DNA of 64,000 nucleotides. It comes from Liolophura sinensis (Eukaryota > Mollusca > Polyplacophora > Chitonida > Chitonidae). The notes under the pieces are model-generated. The model was not told the origin of the DNA. It made no database searches and saw nothing but the letters and a program-made list of their open reading frames with translations. The DNA lies in assembly GCF_032854445.1 (NCBI RefSeq), contig NC_088295.1, positions 87,875,836 through 87,939,835 of the forward strand, written 5' to 3'. This document shows, in pieces, positions 49,301 to 59,195 of the stretch. The position numbers and the translations under genes are program-made. Within the stretch, counting starts at the first letter, position 1, and the number at the start of each line of letters is the position of its first letter.

Positions 49301-52300
49301 TTGGTGTAAAAAGATCAGTTTAACATGTTTCGATCCTATGATATCGGAGATCAATTAATGCAGGTCAAGATGTTTTCAAGACCCCTGAGAGTATTTACTT
49401 GTGCTGATTGACTTGATCGAAGACAGCGGCTGAAGTCGTGGATCGATATGGGAGACAGTCAAAGGGAGCGTACGGACATGCCAAGTGGAAGTGTCGAGCC
49501 GTGGGGGCATGGGGTGAGAACACGAGACGGCGCCTCTGAACAAATTTATCACTAATCTCTCTGTCGCATTAATCAACTTCTACGGGGAACCCCAGATTGT
49601 GGCCAGCCTACAGATAAGCCGGTTGTAGAAAAAATTTCCGGATCAAAATACAGGCTACTGAGATCGCGGAATGAAATAAACATCACTGTTCTGTCAAAAA
49701 CTACTCACCAGATGCAATTTCTGTCTTTTTTCGTATTCCACTGTTGTTTGAAATAGCAAGTTATGTGATGAGATCTGTTTTGAAAAGACATCACAGAAGA
49801 TGTGGACTGACAAACTGCTTGGGCTATATTACCTGCTGGTAATAAACTGCTCTTGGTAGCTCCGGCACTAAGTCATATATCTGCGTGGTGTCCATCATAA
49901 GGCTCTTGATGTCGGCATAAATTAGAACTCCATATTGGAACTGACAACCGAATGTATAAAGACTTTAATAGAGACGTAAAGGTAACAAATTCGACACGCT
50001 CAGCAAAGTCTAGCTGGCTTTGTATAACGGGTTGATAGGGTTTGATAAGGGCTGAAAGGGTTGATAAAATACCATCGGTGAGTATGACAAAATTCCTTCG
50101 ATGCACAGAAAATATACAGGAAAGCATTCCATAAGAGCATAACTGGAACAAGACGAAGCTTGAAGGAGTATCCCATGGATAGATTTGCCAGTAGGTGTCA
50201 AACGGCAGCCACCAACCAACCCTCATAAGTCATGGAATTATGACAACGTTTGAATGTTAATCTGTCTGGATACATTTAGCTGGAGAAGTTGATTTGAAAT
50301 GAATCAATGTAGGAAAAATCTGGAAATGATTTGAAATCTGTTAAAGCTTGCTTTATAAATTTGTTTTGTTAATGGGTTTCTGAACAACAAAGCGCTTGGC
50401 TCGGCCCAGACTTGATAAACTGACGATGATCTTTCGACGATGGTCATGAGTATATTACCCACCACGATATACGAATGGCTATATTACCCCGACGATAATC
50501 GAATGGGTATAGTACCCCTGACGATATACGAATGGGTATGTTACTCACAACGATATACCAATGGGTGTATTACCTACCACGATATATGAATGGTTATATC
50601 ACCCACCGCGATATACGAATGAGTATATTACCTCCGACAATATACAAATGAGTATATTACCCCCGACGATATACGAATGGGTATATTACCCACGACGATA
50701 TACAAATGGGTATATTGCCCACCACGTGATATACGAGTGGGTATATTGCCCACCACGATATACGTATGAATATATTACCCCTGACGATATACGAATTGGT
50801 ATATTACCCACAACGATATGCCAGTGGTTATATTAGGTACAACTGAACATGGAAATACACAGAACAGAGCTAAATAATTTGTGGAAATTTAATGTTGTGC
50901 TTTTGTATAACCAAACTCTAAAAATAAATGTTGATCTTTTGAATGTCTGATAAACAAGAGGTAAACAAGAGTGAAAATCTTCTCTAACGCGATTAAATAT
51001 GAATTAGTTTAAGAAAACCTGATTTGTTCTGCCACCAGTGATCGTTCAGTTATATTATTTAGTGTTTAATTTTTAATTTAAGGGATTCATACAAATTCGC
51101 TGGGCGAGATGGAAGCGAGTTTTGCTGACACGGTCTATAGCAATGATTCCAACGATATGCGTAGCTTTGTTAGCCACAAATCAGCTGGATATTCTGAACA
51201 ACTGGCTAAATGTACTACAGAGTGTACAGCTACCCTTCGCTCTTCTTCCTATTCTACACTTCACCAACAGTCAGAGGATCATGGGCAGTTTTAAAAACGG
51301 CAGGTATTGTGATATAATTATGAGAACGGTCTTTGTGAGTTCATGTCGTCTCCGGCCGAAAGTGGGAAGGTCTGGCAAAAACTTGCGGATGGTTGTGGTC
51401 TTCCTCGGTGCTCTGTTCGGTTTTCTCCCACCATGATGCGGCCGTCGTCGTATAAATGAAATATTCTTGAGTACGCGTAAAAAGACAATCAGATAAATAA
51501 GTAAATAAATAAATTAATAAATGAATAAATAAATTATGAGAAGTCCATTGCCTGAATCTCACTCACATACCACGTACCGTGGTACAATGTACAGCATTCT
51601 GCCCTGGCTTGTGTCAGTGTCTATCACTACCGATATCCTTCAAACCAGACACTGGAATCTTTCTTTTGTCACTCTCTGGACGGACATTCCAGTGCAAATA
51701 TTCCCTGGGTGCATTTCCTTATAACGTAATTTAATGGTAAGGGCTGTCTGCTTTTGTTAAACCAAAAACTATTACAATCCTGCAGTTCTCCCGGGAAGAT
51801 GTTTTAATACCTCCATTGTTGGACTTGGCCTGGATTAAGATGACAAAGTGCAAAAGAAAAAGAAAACTGTAATTATTTCTGCAGATAATTCATCATTTAG
51901 TAGTTTTTGTCACATTTTTGGCATCACTGAAGTGGTGTATCGCGTGACTACGTAATCATCTATTAATAGTTTTACTGTCTGTTTTATGGCGATAAATGTT
52001 TCAGAACGCTGAAGACAGTGGTGTGGTTGCTAGCCGTTCTGGTGATGGGAGTGAACCTATACCTGGTCGTTCTCTATGTGGTAGGCTAAACCAATAGCAG
52101 TACATTCCCTATACAGCTCCTTCCCTATGATTTTACTATGCTGTATACCAATTCTCACGAGACCCGTGCAGCAGCGAGAGGAGAGTGCCAGCTCCCTGAT
52201 GGATAAAGTGTTATGATGAGGATTGTCCGGGAAAATCTATTATTTTCTTTCCTAAAGTAATTAGTATGCTATTAAACCATATAATTATTGGTTCTTTTTT

Positions 52301-53691
52301 TCATGGTTAGCTGAGCGATGAATTATGATGAATAATGTTTTTTGAAGGAAATAACGGGTATTTTTAATACGAGTTCTTACAAGTATGCTTTATTGCAATG
52401 AAAATAATGCTAGAAACTTTTAACTTAAGTTTTCAAACTACAGCTTCGATGGGTAAATAACTGCTGTGGGTAAACGACTGTTTTACGCGCATCGAGCTGT
52501 TTTGGGTTTCCAGCTGAATGTACAGCTGCTTTCGCTAAAGAGACGTTTGGTGGTTTACAATTGTTTGTTATAAGCCCAAATTTTGTGCTGTGCGCAACAC
52601 ACATCTACCGTATGCCCCTGTCCCCACACTTCGCTTTCCCACTGAATTCTGGTATTACTCATGTGCTATTTGTGCACTTCAGGACGTGAAACAGCCTTCG
52701 TATGTTTATGTCATAGCAGCTCTGGCAGTGGCGTTGTACCTCTTCTTTGTGATATATTTGGTAAGAAAATATTCTGTAGTTTTAGGTCTGCTGTAAAATA
52801 TTTCACTTATTGGATCGTAGTCAGTTTTGGAGGGGGAAGAAAACCGGAATGTTTGGAGTAAAACCATCGATGTTTGACAAGTAACTGATTATCTTCCCCA
52901 CCAGTGGCACACAGACTGACAACCGTAAAGTGAGTTCAGTATGTATGCCATGCTGGTGGAAGAATTTCATGTAAGATCTTCTGGGCGCTGTGGGCCCTGG
53001 TTGCCGAAGCAAGCCTGGTAGATGCAGGAGCACCGCTAATTCCCTGTTCAGCGATGTGTGGTTATGTCCTGCTAATATTTCCGATCACACCATATGCATT
53101 TATATTGACCTAACTACGTTCAGATGATGTGATGTTCCTTATATTCTGTTGACATGCTGAAGCCTATGGACTGGGAAAGTGAAAATCTCGGCTAAATCGT
53201 GCAAGTGCATAAAACTGATTAAATTAGAATCAATGGAATTTGTAGCTGCGCCGTGTCTAATAAATAGGATTAAAGACGAAGCAGTTTGCCAGATTGATGC
53301 AATAATTGAATAATAAGGACTTAGTTCTACTTTTTATTTCAGGCCATTGGGATTCAAAACATTATAAAACTGAAGGTAAGTTGTTGATTATTTATGATAT
53401 ATCTTTTTTCTCCTTCATAATTTCTTACAGTCCACACTTAGTTTAGAATTTGTCTGAGTTTCAACGCCGACAAGTATGGTGTTTTAATACAACTTAACTC
53501 CAATCTATCAACACTGTTTGGCCTGGCCAATCTAAATCATGCGCACTTTTTTTGTCGTTTTTGGTCAGATTTGGATGAAGAAGAAGACGGGCAAGTCCGC
53601 GGACAAATATGAAGACAAGTTACTCATATATCGTTCACGAAAGTACGCCATTAATGAAAAACCGGTCCCTGATGAAATCCCAAAGGATTAG
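37340..53691 (+). CDS. SLC11A (NRAMP/DMT1-like): NRAMP/SLC11A divalent metal transporter, 15 coding exons
   Basis: Imports Fe2+, Mn2+ and related ions with protons across plasma or endosomal membrane. Coding exons: 37340-37510, 38174-38296, 39154-39232, 40001-40148, 41108-41246, 42772-42927, 43064-43133, 46403-46506, 48130-48219, 49009-49038, 51083-51303, 52005-52080, 52683-52760, 53343-53375, 53569-53691 (stop TAG). All 14 introns are GT-AG, phases agree throughout, and the total is 546 aa, normal for the family. Metal-site residues are present: DPGN in helix 1 (Asp81, Asn84) and AVIMPHN in helix 6 (Ala257, Met260, His262). [16 protein letters not shown] (354-369), the family signature, spans exons 9-10. 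The N-terminal TYFDDKI-like segment and the long glycosylated outer loop before helix 8 (after [14 protein letters not shown]) are shorter than in vertebrate DMT1. Acceptor-like tttgtttcag at 37282-37291 suggests a 5'UTR intron. Confidence 0.96.
38255..38640 (+). repeat. Triplicated end of NRAMP exon 2 with its splice donor
   Basis: The last 36 bases of exon 2 plus about 85 bp of intron are repeated twice more in intron 2, at spacings of about 118 and 130 bp. Each copy keeps a TACAAG|GT donor (38296/38297, 38414/38415, 38544/38545). The copies encode [12 protein letters not shown] and [12 protein letters not shown] against the exon's [12 protein letters not shown], and each is preceded by an AG (tatatcag, gatatcag). 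Copies are diverged, so the event is old. Confidence 0.85.
39349..39548 (-). mobile_element. Family A SINE, degenerate, in NRAMP intron 3
   Basis: Minus-strand remnant with recognisable gatccagaatatttcactta, gtggaaggaaacagggaata and gaggaagccagcatgagcc blocks. The head is largely lost. Confidence 0.65.
39869..39959 (+). mobile_element. Family B SINE 3' fragment in NRAMP intron 3
   Basis: It matches only the last ~90 bp of family B: cacacctcatgacactggtc, gtcatacgactgaagaaag, acgacgtaaaaccccaatc and a catatatacatacat tail. It ends about 40 bp before the acceptor of exon 4. Confidence 0.65.
44503..44542. repeat. Perfect 15-bp inverted repeat (hairpin) in NRAMP intron 7
   Basis: gttaatatgtaaaga and its exact reverse complement tctttacatattaac are separated by a 10-base spacer (tctcaagagg). 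The origin is unknown; it could be a miniature element remnant. Confidence 0.75.
45760..46350 (+). repeat. 29-bp minisatellite, about 20 units, in NRAMP intron 7
   Basis: Unit ttactgttccaccactgtaa plus acattggtg. The period is not divisible by three, so open frames cycle through three translations. It ends about 50 bp before the acceptor of exon 8 (AG at 46401-46402). Confidence 0.9.
46583..47220 (+). repeat. 61-bp minisatellite, about 10.5 units, in NRAMP intron 8
   Basis: Unit ggcaagtgtatcataggtgg, gtggatgaaactggagtgcc, cgcagtacaccaccaaccctt. The first six units are nearly identical; the last four are variants with aagttgattatagtgggt. The array begins about 75 bp after the donor of exon 8. 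Confidence 0.95.
49196..49275 (+). mobile_element. possible tRNA-derived SINE head in NRAMP intron 10
   Basis: Blocks gggtctaagtggtaaac and ggggtcagattacattcgat resemble A and B boxes and the similar pair near the start of the window (130-215). No 3' body is recognised. Confidence 0.2.
50445..50836 (+). repeat. 29-bp minisatellite, about 13 units, in NRAMP intron 10
   Basis: Unit acgatatacgaatgggtata plus ttacccacc; most spacings are 29 bp and a few 30-31. It is unrelated in sequence to the 29-bp array in intron 7. The 91-codon frame through it is an artefact. Confidence 0.9.
51328..51535 (+). mobile_element. Family A SINE, 5'-truncated, in NRAMP intron 11
   Basis: Starts within the head (ggtctttgtgagttcatgtc) and continues through cttgcggatggttgtgg, tctcccaccatgatgcgg, aatgaaatattcttgagtac and a long (AAAT)n tail. 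It begins only about 25 bp after the exon 11 donor, which is intact. Confidence 0.85.
52797..52915 (-). mobile_element. possible very degenerate family A SINE in NRAMP intron 13
   Basis: aaatatttcacttattggat followed by a gggggaagaaaaccgg block resembles the minus-strand central domain of family A. The rest is too diverged to align by eye. Confidence 0.35.
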
Positions 53692-53776
53692 TCCTATCTC
53701 TGAAAAGTACCAAAAAAGCTATTTATAAGATGATTATGGACATGAATCCCCTGGTTACAATGCAGTCTTAGTTTTA

Positions 53777-53782
53777 AATAAA
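53777..53782 (+). terminator. NRAMP polyadenylation signal (exon 15 form)
   Basis: AATAAA 85 bp after the TAG stop of exon 15, followed by a T-rich stretch (gttttcttctttgc). The 3'UTR it defines is short and contains no CAGTG iron-responsive-element loop. Confidence 0.6.
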
Positions 53783-54134
53783 AAGTTTTCTTCTTTGCAA
53801 TAGCGGCTTCTTTGCAGTCCTGCTTTCTGATAAATCTAGCCAAAAAATATGGTGAGAACTTATTCTGGGATTTGTCTCCAATACACACAAATTGTCACTA
53901 TTACAAATAAACTCACCATGCACGCACACACAAATAGCAATTTACTTGTATATATTTATCCATATATAAATCTTTTCTCTGTACACGCGACAATAGTACC
54001 ATTTGACTGTACTTGCAATTTGTTAAAAGAAATTCTTTCTCGTTACACTAGTAAACATGAAATGAAACACTCGTAATTTGTCCACGTGAATTTCCTTACG
54101 CTCATCTTCGACCGATTGTTTTTTTATTTTACAG

Positions 54135-54206
54135 CTTGAATCAAAACTCGGATTACTTAATAATGACTTTGATGTGGTAACATTATCCTTTCTGCAACAA
54201 ATCTAA
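54135..54206 (+). CDS. Candidate alternative last exon of the NRAMP gene
   Basis: A strong acceptor (attgtttttttattttacag, ending 54134) precedes 23 open codons, LESKLGLLNNDFDV... ending in TAA at 54204-54206. Exon 14 ends in phase 0 and this exon is open in phase 0, so splicing 53375 to 54135 would replace the exon 15 tail. LLNNDFDV faintly recalls the LLNTVDADSV-type C-terminus of vertebrate DMT1. In vertebrate DMT1 alternative 3' exons change iron regulation and sorting. A possible AATAAA lies at 54958-54963. This is inference: the exon is short and the similarity weak. Confidence 0.35.
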   Translation, partial: LESKLGLLNNDFDVVTLSFLQQI

Positions 54207-55175
54207 CAGATTTGATTTTAAGTATAATTTGAATTTGTAATAACTATATTCACTCAACGAAGTACATGTAACTGTGCAAAGTTATAGTAAACAGTACATT
54301 AGCCTACCAGTATGTAGGGCGTCTGACGTTCTGTCTGCACCACTGCAACCATGCTTCCCGATGTTGTGGTGTCAAAGACGGACGCAGGAAGACGTGCGGG
54401 CTACCCAATCTCCTGCAGACGATTTCTTCTTGCGGTTTGTGGGTTTATGCGACGATGGTCTTGAATGATTCCAGCGGTTTCTATGGCTGATTGGCGTCTA
54501 TCTCTGAGGCGTGTCATTCGAGTCTACAGATCTTGCGAAGGCGTGATGTCTTTAAGACTGATCCAGTAATACACAAAACTGGCAAAACAGAGTCGTTAAA
54601 TACTCACTACATGACAAAAGAGTCACGTGATCCGTAACAATAGATACATGCCTAGTTGGTCTGATCTTTTAGATGTACACTCTGAAAATAGTCAAGCAAA
54701 CTTTGCATAATTTCTAAAATTATGTGTTAAAAATGACGTGATGAAGTGAAAGCTCAGATGTTTTCTGTAACCAGCTGTGTGGAATATTGCCTTTCAGATG
54801 ACATGACTCTTTTTATCTCAGGGCGTTACACTGGCTTTTATTACCTCCTAAGTTTGATGTTATTTTAGTTTTAATTATAATCATATTATACGAAAACCAT
54901 TCCAAAACTGATTTTGTTTCCAATCACTTTAAGAACCAGTTGAACTAACCCTTATAGAATAAAGGATTAATCTGTACGATGGTTTTCACAGTTACGCTTA
55001 TGCGTCGAACATTGGGGAATCTCTCACGCAATCCCCAGTGCTGTGCATTCTCGTAATTGAAAACGATTGCCAATACCATTCACAATTTCCTTCCCGTTAG
55101 ACTTGGATGGCTCCGTCGCCTATGATGGGGGGCAAGAGAATGTTGCATCCCTAGCTAGGCTCATGCAACATTATG
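54207..55175. other. Intergenic, downstream of NRAMP
   Basis: No exon is recognised. It may be 3'UTR if the alternative last exon is used. Confidence 0.45.
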
Positions 55176-55188
55176 CTATCACTGAAAA

Positions 55189-55452
55189 TTTTGATTTATT
55201 TATTTGGTGTTTTCCGCCTTATTGAAGAATATTTCACTTATACGACGGGGGCCGGTATTATGGTGGGTGGAAACGGGGCACAGCCCTGGGGAAACCCACT
55301 TCCATCCGCAGGTTTGCTGGCAGTCCTTCCCACGTACGGCCGGAGAGGAAGCCAGCATAAGCTGGACGTGAACTCACAACGACAACATTGGTGAGAGACT
55401 CCCGGGTCATTACGCTACGCTAGGGCGCTAGCCAACTGAACCACGGAGGTCC
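55189..55452 (-). mobile_element. MetaSINE-like SINE (family A), full length
   Basis: About 264 bp on the minus strand with head, central domain and (AAAT)n tail, flanked by a perfect 13-bp target-site duplication, ctatcactgaaaa (55176-55188 and 55453-55465). The perfect duplication suggests a comparatively young insertion. Confidence 0.9.
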
Positions 55453-55816
55453 CTATCACTGAAAAAGGCAATGAAAATATTTCATAGAGGACAGACTTAT
55501 TTTTCTTGCTCAGATTTGATAGTGTGGTATGGTTACATTTGAGGAACGATCTGCTTGCATATTCCCCAGTTGCCTGTGTGAAAAACATGTCTGGCCTTTG
55601 AAAATGCGTTACGTAATTGAGATAAAAGATATCTTAGATCATGTCTTCCCTAAAGTGAATTTCATCTCCTTATCGATACTCGTAGCATGTACGGTGGGAG
55701 ATATAGATGAAATGTTATCCTGGATACAAACAGACACAGAGAGAATGCGGCTAGCTATAAGACGGATCTATGTGGTTCCGCAGGGATATGGATGGGAGAA
55801 CGGACCGCGGACCGGG

Positions 55817-56140
55817 GTGGATACAGACGACACTGTGGAGAGAATACAGGCGACACTCTGGAAGTGATACAGACACTTTCCAGGAGATACACACCACACT
55901 GTGGAGAGGACACAGACGACACTCCGGAGGAGATACAGGCGTCACTCTATAGGAGATACAGACGGCACTCTGGAGGAGATACAGACGGCATTCTGAAGGG
56001 AATACACGCGATGCTTTAGAGAGGATACACACGACACTCTGAAAGGTATACAGACGACACTTTCCAGGAGGAAATACAACGACGCTCTCGATGAGATGCA
56101 GGCGACACTTTGAAGGGGAGTACAGGCGACACTTGGTGGC
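55817..56140 (+). repeat. 23-bp minisatellite, about 14 units
   Basis: Unit acagacgacactctggagga plus gat, with units of 20-26 bp. The 112-, 147- and 75-codon frames over it are repeat artefacts. Confidence 0.85.
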
Positions 56141-57555
56141 GGTTAATCTGCCTTGGAACAAAATTAAAATACACTTGGGATGAAGATTCCACATCTTTGT
56201 GGAGATTTGGATGGATTAACATATTTAAAAGCTACTACATATCAACTGCCTCATTCGGCCCCTTACTTTAATAATTTTCCCTACAAGTTCTTCTTATTTA
56301 ATCTTTTCTGTCACATCAGTAATTTTCATGACATCGGAATAATTTTTTCTTGAGAGGCCCCATAACGGATTTAATAAATAAGGAGATTATTCTGATGCCT
56401 TTCTTTGGAACATTGTTTTTATCACGAAAGACCAAGCCGTTTCTAAGACATCTCTTCATTTCATATCCGCCTCTCTAGGCCATTACGCGTTGTCATAGCA
56501 ACACAGATTGCAATATTACGCGAGGTAACAAAAAGTGTAGCTCTTTTGTGGCTCTGTCGGGTAGTAAAGTGTATAATAGTGACAATAATTCCTCGACCTT
56601 TCAAGGACTCGGACAGATTTTAGGGAGTACCAATCCATACGAGTGCTGTGTCCCAGTAGCTTTCCGAGTAGGCGGACAGAAAAGAAATAAAACCGGTGCA
56701 GTATTTTCATTACAAGTTGATATAAGTTCGCAAGCTGTGAACAATTTAGAAGAAACTTTTCAGTAGGCGAGTTTTATTGATTTGTTTTGCACGTGTGCCT
56801 CCATTCCTAACTTTCATGACTTCACGGAGTTAGTCAGTTGTTATTGCTTTCCCCCCTTCCTAGTTTGGAAGCATTTGTGGGGTGAAGGTTGATGCACTAT
56901 CTTGCACATAAACCAAAATGTGACCACGGAATGCCATCAGTAGACATTTTAATATAAACGCTATTTGCTTCACAACGACAAGCTATCACGTTGTCTGACG
57001 GATAAATTTTTAAACTTCTGATTAGACTCAAGATCGATCTTCTCACTGTTACCTGCATCCTCACCGCGTTATATATTACCGGGATGTCCAGTAGTTTCTG
57101 TAGTATGCAGTGTTTATATTCTGTCACAATATAATTTGGCCTTAGGCCAGGACAAATAGATTTGATTGGACAGGTGAAATGAGGCCTTTTACATAAGACT
57201 CGTTTAGACCAAGCATTGTGTGGAATGTTACAATCGCACTGAACTGCCTATGTTCATTCGGCAAATCCAACGAATCGAAATCGAACGCACGACAGTCGCA
57301 CATTGTGAAGTTGTCTTAAGCTGTAGGTCTTCATCGTAGTTCTGAATCCCAGATACAATAAATATACACACTAAAATAACCGTCACTACACAGGTGAGCA
57401 CAAAATATCTACAAACTTCCACCGGCAGATTTCATAAATTTCTTTTGCATCAATTTTTTAGTTTCACTATAGCACCTCTAGGTTATAGAATCGACACAGT
57501 GAAGGTGACCTTGCCAGATTAGGTGTCCTTTTCCCCATTCTCCATTGATTGCTGT
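56141..57555. other. Intergenic, nothing recognised
   Basis: Short unrecognised frames only. Confidence 0.5.
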
Positions 57556-57790
57556 TTACACCGTACTCAATAACATATAACTTACACGACGTCGGCAAGT
57601 CAAATGGTGGGAAAAACCACTCAGACCCCGGACAAACCCACAACGATCCGCAAGTTGCTGGCAAACCTTCCTAAATAAGAACCGGTATAAGATTAAGCGG
57701 GTTATGGTTTCGTTGGTTAGGGGCTCTTGGGTCAATGCGACGCGAGCGCTCTTGGGTCATGCCGTCGCGCTGCTCGCCCTACTGGAACTT
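57556..57790 (-). mobile_element. Family A SINE, old and degenerate
   Basis: The minus-strand remnant keeps the tttacaccgtactcaataac, acaaacccacaacgatccg, caagttgctggcaaaccttc and gctcttgggtcaatgcgacg blocks, but has many changes and a deletion in the head. Confidence 0.65.
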
Positions 57791-57989
57791 ATGAAGTGCA
57801 GCAAGGTAGTTCGTCAGTTAAAGGCTTTTTACTCATATTTATCACCAATTCCTAAATCTGGTTATTTTGATATGTCTGCTGATGGCTGAAGACGTGCGTG
57901 GATCGTGATCACGAGTGTGTCATTGATTATGCATAATGGGAGATTTATTCTCGATGAGGCAAGCTATATCTGAATATTATTCGCATCTA

Positions 57990-58255
57990 CATATTTGAAA
58001 AATGGTGTTTGTTACTGCCTCGCTTGGCGCTCAGCACTGAGAGGTTAGAGCAAGGAAACAGAGCTGAGGTGTCACCATAATGTTACAGGGCGGGGTGTCT
58101 TCGTCATGATACTTCAGTGGCTGCAGAACTTTGGCGGCATGAACTCGCCCTGCCACAAGAAGACGCATTATATGTACGCACACCTGACTCCACGTCGTCA
58201 TATCACATGGCTGAAAAAGTGCGACGTAAAACCCTCAAGCATTCATACATACATA
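57990..58255 (+). mobile_element. tRNA-derived SINE (family B), 5'-truncated
   Basis: Contains tgtttgttactgcctcgctt, agcaaggaaacagagctgag, tgccacaagaagacgcatta, and the 3' end gaaaaagtgcgacgtaaaac with a cattcatacatacataa tail. It is the best preserved family B 3' end in the window. Confidence 0.75.
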
Positions 58256-58604
58256 AATATGCGTATTATCTGCGAATCAACTTGTGATAAGAAAACCCCG
58301 AAGTCTAGTGGAACATATGGGGCAATATCCGTGTGGTGTACACGATTAGAAGTGTGAGGTATTGTAATGTGAGGTATATGATGGGTGGTATTACATCATT
58401 TATTATAGTGTGAGATGTTATAGGGTGATATCATAATGTGAGGCTGTAATATGCGACAATATATGGGATGGTATAGTGATATGAGGTACCATAATGTAAG
58501 ACATTATAATAAATAAGGTGATATAATCTACTATAATATGAGATACAATGTGTTATACTATGAGGTACTAGAATGTGAGGTATGATGACTTTTTTTAATT
58601 ATTT

Positions 58605-58760
58605 CACATTTTTATTTAGTCGTTATTCGTTTATTTCACGACGGCCTCCAGCCTTATGATGGGGGAAGACGAGAAAAGCCCAAGTGAACCCACGATCATC
58701 CGCATGTAAAACCTGAGAGGAAGTCAGCACGGGGACTCCAGAGTCATTGTGCTAATACTA
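58605..58760 (-). mobile_element. Family A SINE, degenerate, inside the TA-rich repeat
   Basis: The minus-strand remnant has a tttatttagtcgttattcgt tail, ttatgatgggggaagacgag, cccacgatcatccgcatg and gactccagagtcattgtgc. Confidence 0.65.
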
Positions 58761-58863
58761 TGATATAATCCTAGGTATATTGCAATATGGGGTATTATAA
58801 TGTGAGGTATTATACGGATGGAATCATGATGTGAGGCATTATATTAGGTATTATAGTGTGAGT

Positions 58864-59129
58864 GGGGCCGAGGTGTTTAGCTTGCCAGCGCGGCGCAATG
58901 ATCCAGGAGCCTCTCAGCAGTGCGGTCGCTGTGAGTTAAAGTGCAGCTCATGCTGACTTCCTCTCCGCCCATGCGTGGAAAGGTGTCCAGCATCCTGCGG
59001 ATGGTGATGGTTTTCCCCCGGGCTCTGGCCGGTTTGGTCCCACTGTAGTGCTGGCCGCCCTTTTATAAGGGAAATATTCTGGAGTACAGCGTAAAACACC
59101 AATCAAATAAATGAGTAAATAAATAATTT
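58864..59129 (+). mobile_element. MetaSINE-like SINE (family A), near full length
   Basis: Complete order of blocks from ggggccgaggtgtttagctt through ctctcagcagtgcggtcgct, catcctgcggatggtgatgg, ctgtagtgctggccgccc and gtacagcgtaaaacaccaat to an (AAAT)n tail, with scattered changes. Confidence 0.85.
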
Positions 59130-59195
59130 ATAATGTGACATATTATCATATGCGGTATTACAATTATAATATTATAATGTGTAATGTGGCATCGT

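Larger units (their letters stand above)
58340..59195 (+). repeat. Irregular ATAATGTGAGGTATT-type repeat with two SINEs inside
   Basis: Short diverged blocks (ataatgtgaggtattata and variants) cover 58340-58600, resume at 58761-58862 between two family A SINEs, and continue at 59130-59195. No fixed period is clear. Confidence 0.7.

Noticed and set aside
55529-56194. Overlapping ORFs of 112, 75 and 147 codons
   Set aside because: They run largely over a 23-bp minisatellite and are artefacts of its repeated stop-free units.
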